NCBI RefSeq assembly: GCF_014647675.1
Contig: NZ_BMPQ01000009.1
Location: 93,157 to 142,539 of the forward strand
Length of the DNA stretch: 49,383 nucleotides
Source of the DNA: Streptomyces flaveus
Lineage (GTDB): Bacteria; Actinomycetota; Actinomycetes; Streptomycetales; Streptomycetaceae
Direction: 5' to 3'
Part shown: in pieces, positions 47,114-49,383 of the stretch
Numbering within the stretch: position 1 is the stretch's first letter
Layout of the letters: each line of letters begins with the position of its first letter
Position numbers and translations under genes: made by a program
The notes under the pieces: model-generated
The model's database searches: none
Told to the model about the DNA's origin: nothing
The model's input: the letters and a program-made list of their open reading frames with translations, nothing else

Positions 47114-49330
47114 ATGGCTACCTTCCTCTATCGACTGGGCCGTACGGCCTTCCGGCGACGCTGGTACGTCGCCCTGATGTGGGTGGCGGTCCTGGGCGCC
47201 CTCGGCCTCGGTGCGGCCAAGGCGCCCGCCGCTCCCGACGAGGGGATGTCGATGCCCGGCATCGAGTCCCAGAAGGCGTTCGACCTGATGGAGGAGCGCT
47301 TCCCCGGCTCCACAGCCGATGGCGCGACGGCCCGGGTCGTCTTCGTCGCCCCGGACGGGCAGAAGGTCACCGCGGCCGGGAACCGGTCCGCGATCGAGGA
47401 GTTCGTGGACGAGGCGTCCGCCGGCCGAGAGGTCGCGAGCGCGGTGAACCCTTTCGAGGCGCGGGCGGTCAGCAAGGACGCCTCGACGGCGTACGCGACC
47501 GTCAACTTCAAGGTGATCGCCGACAAGCTCGGTGACGCCGACAAGAAGTCCATCGAGGACGCCATCGACGAGGTCCGGGATGCGGGCCTGACCGTCGAGG
47601 TCGGCGGCGACGCGCTGGCCAGCCAGCCGGCGGCGGGCGGGGCGGGCGAGGCGATCGGCATCGCCATCGCGGCCCTCGTGCTGGTGCTGACCTTCGGCTC
47701 GATGGCCGCCGCCGGGCTTCCGCTGCTTACGGCGGTGCTCGGTGTCGGGGTCAGCATGGCTGCGATCACGGCCCTGGCCAGCACCTTCGGTCTGTCCGGG
47801 ACGACCGGCACGCTGGCGATGATGCTGGGGCTCGCGGTCGGCATCGACTACGCCATGTTCGTCGTCTCCCGCTACCGCGAGGAGCGCTCCAAGGGCCATG
47901 CGCCGCAGGAGGCGGCGGGTCTTGCCACCGGCACCGCGGGTTCAGCGGTCGTCTTCGCGGGGCTCACCGTCGTGATCGCGCTGGCCGGGCTGTCCGTGGT
48001 CGGTATCCCGATGCTCACCAAGATGGGCCTGGCCGCGGCGGGCGCGGTCGTCATCGCCGTACTCATCTCGCTGACCATCGTCCCCGCACTGCTCGGCTTC
48101 TGGCCGAACGCCGTGCTCTCGCGTGGCACCCGCAAGAGCGGAACGGTCAAGGAGGGTGGCGAGCACAACGGAGGCAGCCGCTGGGCCCGGTTCGTCCTGC
48201 GCCGTCCCGTCACGGTGCTGCTCCTGAGTGTTGTGGGCCTCGGTGTGGTCGCGATACCGGTGACGGGGCTGCAACTGGGCATGCCCGGAGCCGAGGTCAA
48301 GTCCACGTCGACCACCGAGCGCCGCGCGTATGACGCGCTCGCCGACGGCTTCGGCCCCGGCTTCAACGGGCCGCTGACCTTCGTCGTGGACGCCAAGGGG
48401 GCCGATGATCCCAAGGCCGCGGTGACGACGATCTCCGAGGAGGTCGGTGCCTCCAAGGGGGTCGTGTCCGTCTCGCCGGCCCAGTTCAACCCCGCGGGCG
48501 ACACCGCGGTGTTCTCCGCCGTCCCGGGCACCGGGCCCAGCGACAAGGCGACCAAGGACCTCGTCCAGTCGCTGCGCGACGGGCGCCCCGGCATCGAGGC
48601 CGCGACGGACGGGGCATCCTTCCAGGTCACCGGCACCACCGCGGTGAACATCGACGTCGCCCAGAAGGTGCAGGACGCGCTGATCCCGTACCTCGTGGTC
48701 GTGGTGGGCCTGGCCATCGTGCTGCTGCTGGTGGTCTTCCGGTCCATCCTGGTGCCCATCAAGGCGGCCCTGGGCTTCCTGTTGTCGGTGCTCGCGGCTC
48801 TCGGCGCGGTCGTGGCGGTCTTCCAGTGGGGCTGGGGTGCCGAGCTGTTGGGTGTTACCGAGACCGGTCCGATCATGAGCCTGATGCCGATCTTCCTGGT
48901 GGGCATCGTCTTCGGTCTCGCCATGGACTACGAGGTCTTCCTGGTCTCGCGGATGCGCGAGGCGTACGTCCACGGAGACCGGCCCGCGCAGGCGGTCGTC
49001 TCCGGATTCCGCTACAGCGCCCGTGTGGTCGTGGCCGCCGCGCTGATCATGATGGCGGTGTTCTCCGGCTTCATCGGGGCCGGCGAATCGATGATCAAGA
49101 TGATCGGGTTCGGGCTGGCCATCGCCGTACTGTTCGACGCCTTCGTCGTCCGCATGGCCTTCGTCCCCGCCGTACTCGCCCTACTCGGCGACAAGGCCTG
49201 GTACCTGCCCCGCCGGCTGAACCGGCTGCTGCCCAATATCGACGTGGAAGGGGAGGCCCTCACCCGCCGACCCGCCACCCTGACCACGGTCCCGGACAAC
49301 CCGGCCGACCGCGAAGCGGCGCGCGTCTGA
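47114..49330 (+). CDS. MMPL/RND-family membrane transporter
   Basis: A 738-residue exporter of the MMPL family. It has the duplicated layout: one helix, a large external domain (about residues 35-175), five helices, a cytoplasmic linker (about 335-360), then a second helix, external domain (about 390-515) and five helices. The conserved GIDYAMFVVSRYREE and its repeat AMDYEVFLVSRMREAY hold the acidic residues of the proton path. Relatives in actinomycetes export lipids, siderophores or drugs. The substrate is unknown. The start ATG lies directly at the recognised N-terminus; the frame further upstream is not coding. Confidence 0.92.
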   Translation: MATFLYRLGRTAFRRRWYVALMWVAVLGALGLGAAKAPAAPDEGMSMPGIESQKAFDLMEERFPGSTADGATARVVFVAPDGQKVTAAGNRSAIEEFVDEASAGREVASAVNPFEARAVSKDASTAYATVNFKVIADKLGDADKKSIEDAIDEVRDAGLTVEVGGDALASQPAAGGAGEAIGIAIAALVLVLTFGSMAAAGLPLLTAVLGVGVSMAAITALASTFGLSGTTGTLAMMLGLAVGIDYAMFVVSRYREERSKGHAPQEAAGLATGTAGSAVVFAGLTVVIALAGLSVVGIPMLTKMGLAAAGAVVIAVLISLTIVPALLGFWPNAVLSRGTRKSGTVKEGGEHNGGSRWARFVLRRPVTVLLLSVVGLGVVAIPVTGLQLGMPGAEVKSTSTTERRAYDALADGFGPGFNGPLTFVVDAKGADDPKAAVTTISEEVGASKGVVSVSPAQFNPAGDTAVFSAVPGTGPSDKATKDLVQSLRDGRPGIEAATDGASFQVTGTTAVNIDVAQKVQDALIPYLVVVVGLAIVLLLVVFRSILVPIKAALGFLLSVLAALGAVVAVFQWGWGAELLGVTETGPIMSLMPIFLVGIVFGLAMDYEVFLVSRMREAYVHGDRPAQAVVSGFRYSARVVVAAALIMMAVFSGFIGAGESMIKMIGFGLAIAVLFDAFVVRMAFVPAVLALLGDKAWYLPRRLNRLLPNIDVEGEALTRRPATLTTVPDNPADREAARV

Positions 49331-49338
49331 TCCCCCCA

Positions 49339-49354
49339 GACCCGCGCCCGGGTC
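49339..49354 (+). terminator. Possible hairpin after the MMPL gene
   Basis: GACCCG, CGCC, CGGGTC forms a 6-bp stem nine bases after the stop, followed by a C-rich stretch and a second copy of ACCCGCGCCCG. The window ends before this region can be judged. Confidence 0.35.
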
Positions 49355-49383
49355 CTCCCCCAGGACCCGCGCCCGAGGGCCGC

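Noticed and set aside
1..49383. CRISPR arrays, tRNA or rRNA genes, prophage genes, integrase with att sites
   Set aside because: I found no regularly spaced repeats, no cloverleaf-like segments at island edges and no integrase or phage structural genes, so a tRNA-targeted integrative element is not supported.

Overview
The window looks like a chromosomal segment of a Streptomyces or a close relative. Base composition is very GC-rich with strong third-position GC, GTG and TTG starts are common, genes are stop/start coupled (ATGA, GTGA), and gene content is typical: crotonyl-CoA carboxylase/reductase, ethylmalonyl-CoA mutase, a Ser/Thr kinase with a beta-propeller sensor, PucR and TetR regulators.

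Layout. (1) 1-8661: the ethylmalonyl-CoA pathway. The 3' part of a duplicated 3-hydroxyacyl-CoA dehydrogenase and a TetR regulator precede a five-gene operon ccr-meaA-mcl-mch-mcd, which carries crotonyl-CoA to glyoxylate plus propionyl-CoA; only the epimerase is not here. (2) 8831-10334: psd and pssA for phosphatidylethanolamine/phosphatidylserine synthesis, closed by a perfect 23-bp bidirectional terminator. (3) 10437-15339: a five-gene Liv-type (HAAT) ABC importer on the minus strand, divergent from a PucR-type regulator. (4) 16833-23376: glycerate kinase, a small secreted protein, ADP-ribosylglycohydrolase, Nudix hydrolase, receptor-like Ser/Thr kinase and a sirtuin. (5) About 23.4-44.8 kb: an accessory island rich in glycoside hydrolases and scarred by at least four degenerate insertion-sequence remnants (an IS701/IS4-like tail, IS110, IS3, IS1380) and several pseudogenes. 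(6) 44809-49383: the core resumes with Ogt, an Ada-AlkA fusion and an MMPL exporter.

The most interesting part is the intact right half of the island (32895-43851). GH78 alpha-L-rhamnosidase and a TetR regulator run leftwards; an MFS transporter, GH2, GH3 and GH1 enzymes run rightwards. Between the two arms lie two near-identical 14-bp palindromic operators exactly 21 bp apart, nested in a larger 10-bp inverted repeat and overlapping good divergent promoters. None of the enzymes has a visible signal peptide. The locus therefore looks like a self-contained system that imports a rhamnose- and hexose-decorated glycoside and strips it inside the cell. A TetR sensor rather than a LacI/ROK/DeoR sugar sensor suggests that the inducer may be a plant glycoside or its aglycone (saponin or flavonoid type). 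That is an inference, not something the sequence proves.

The left half (24.8-32.9 kb) holds GH43 and GH35 enzymes, a second TetR, an SDR dehydrogenase, and fragments of a GH2, a GH3 and another SDR. It reads as the decaying remains of one or more further glycoside loci, broken by frameshifts, deletions and IS-associated junctions.
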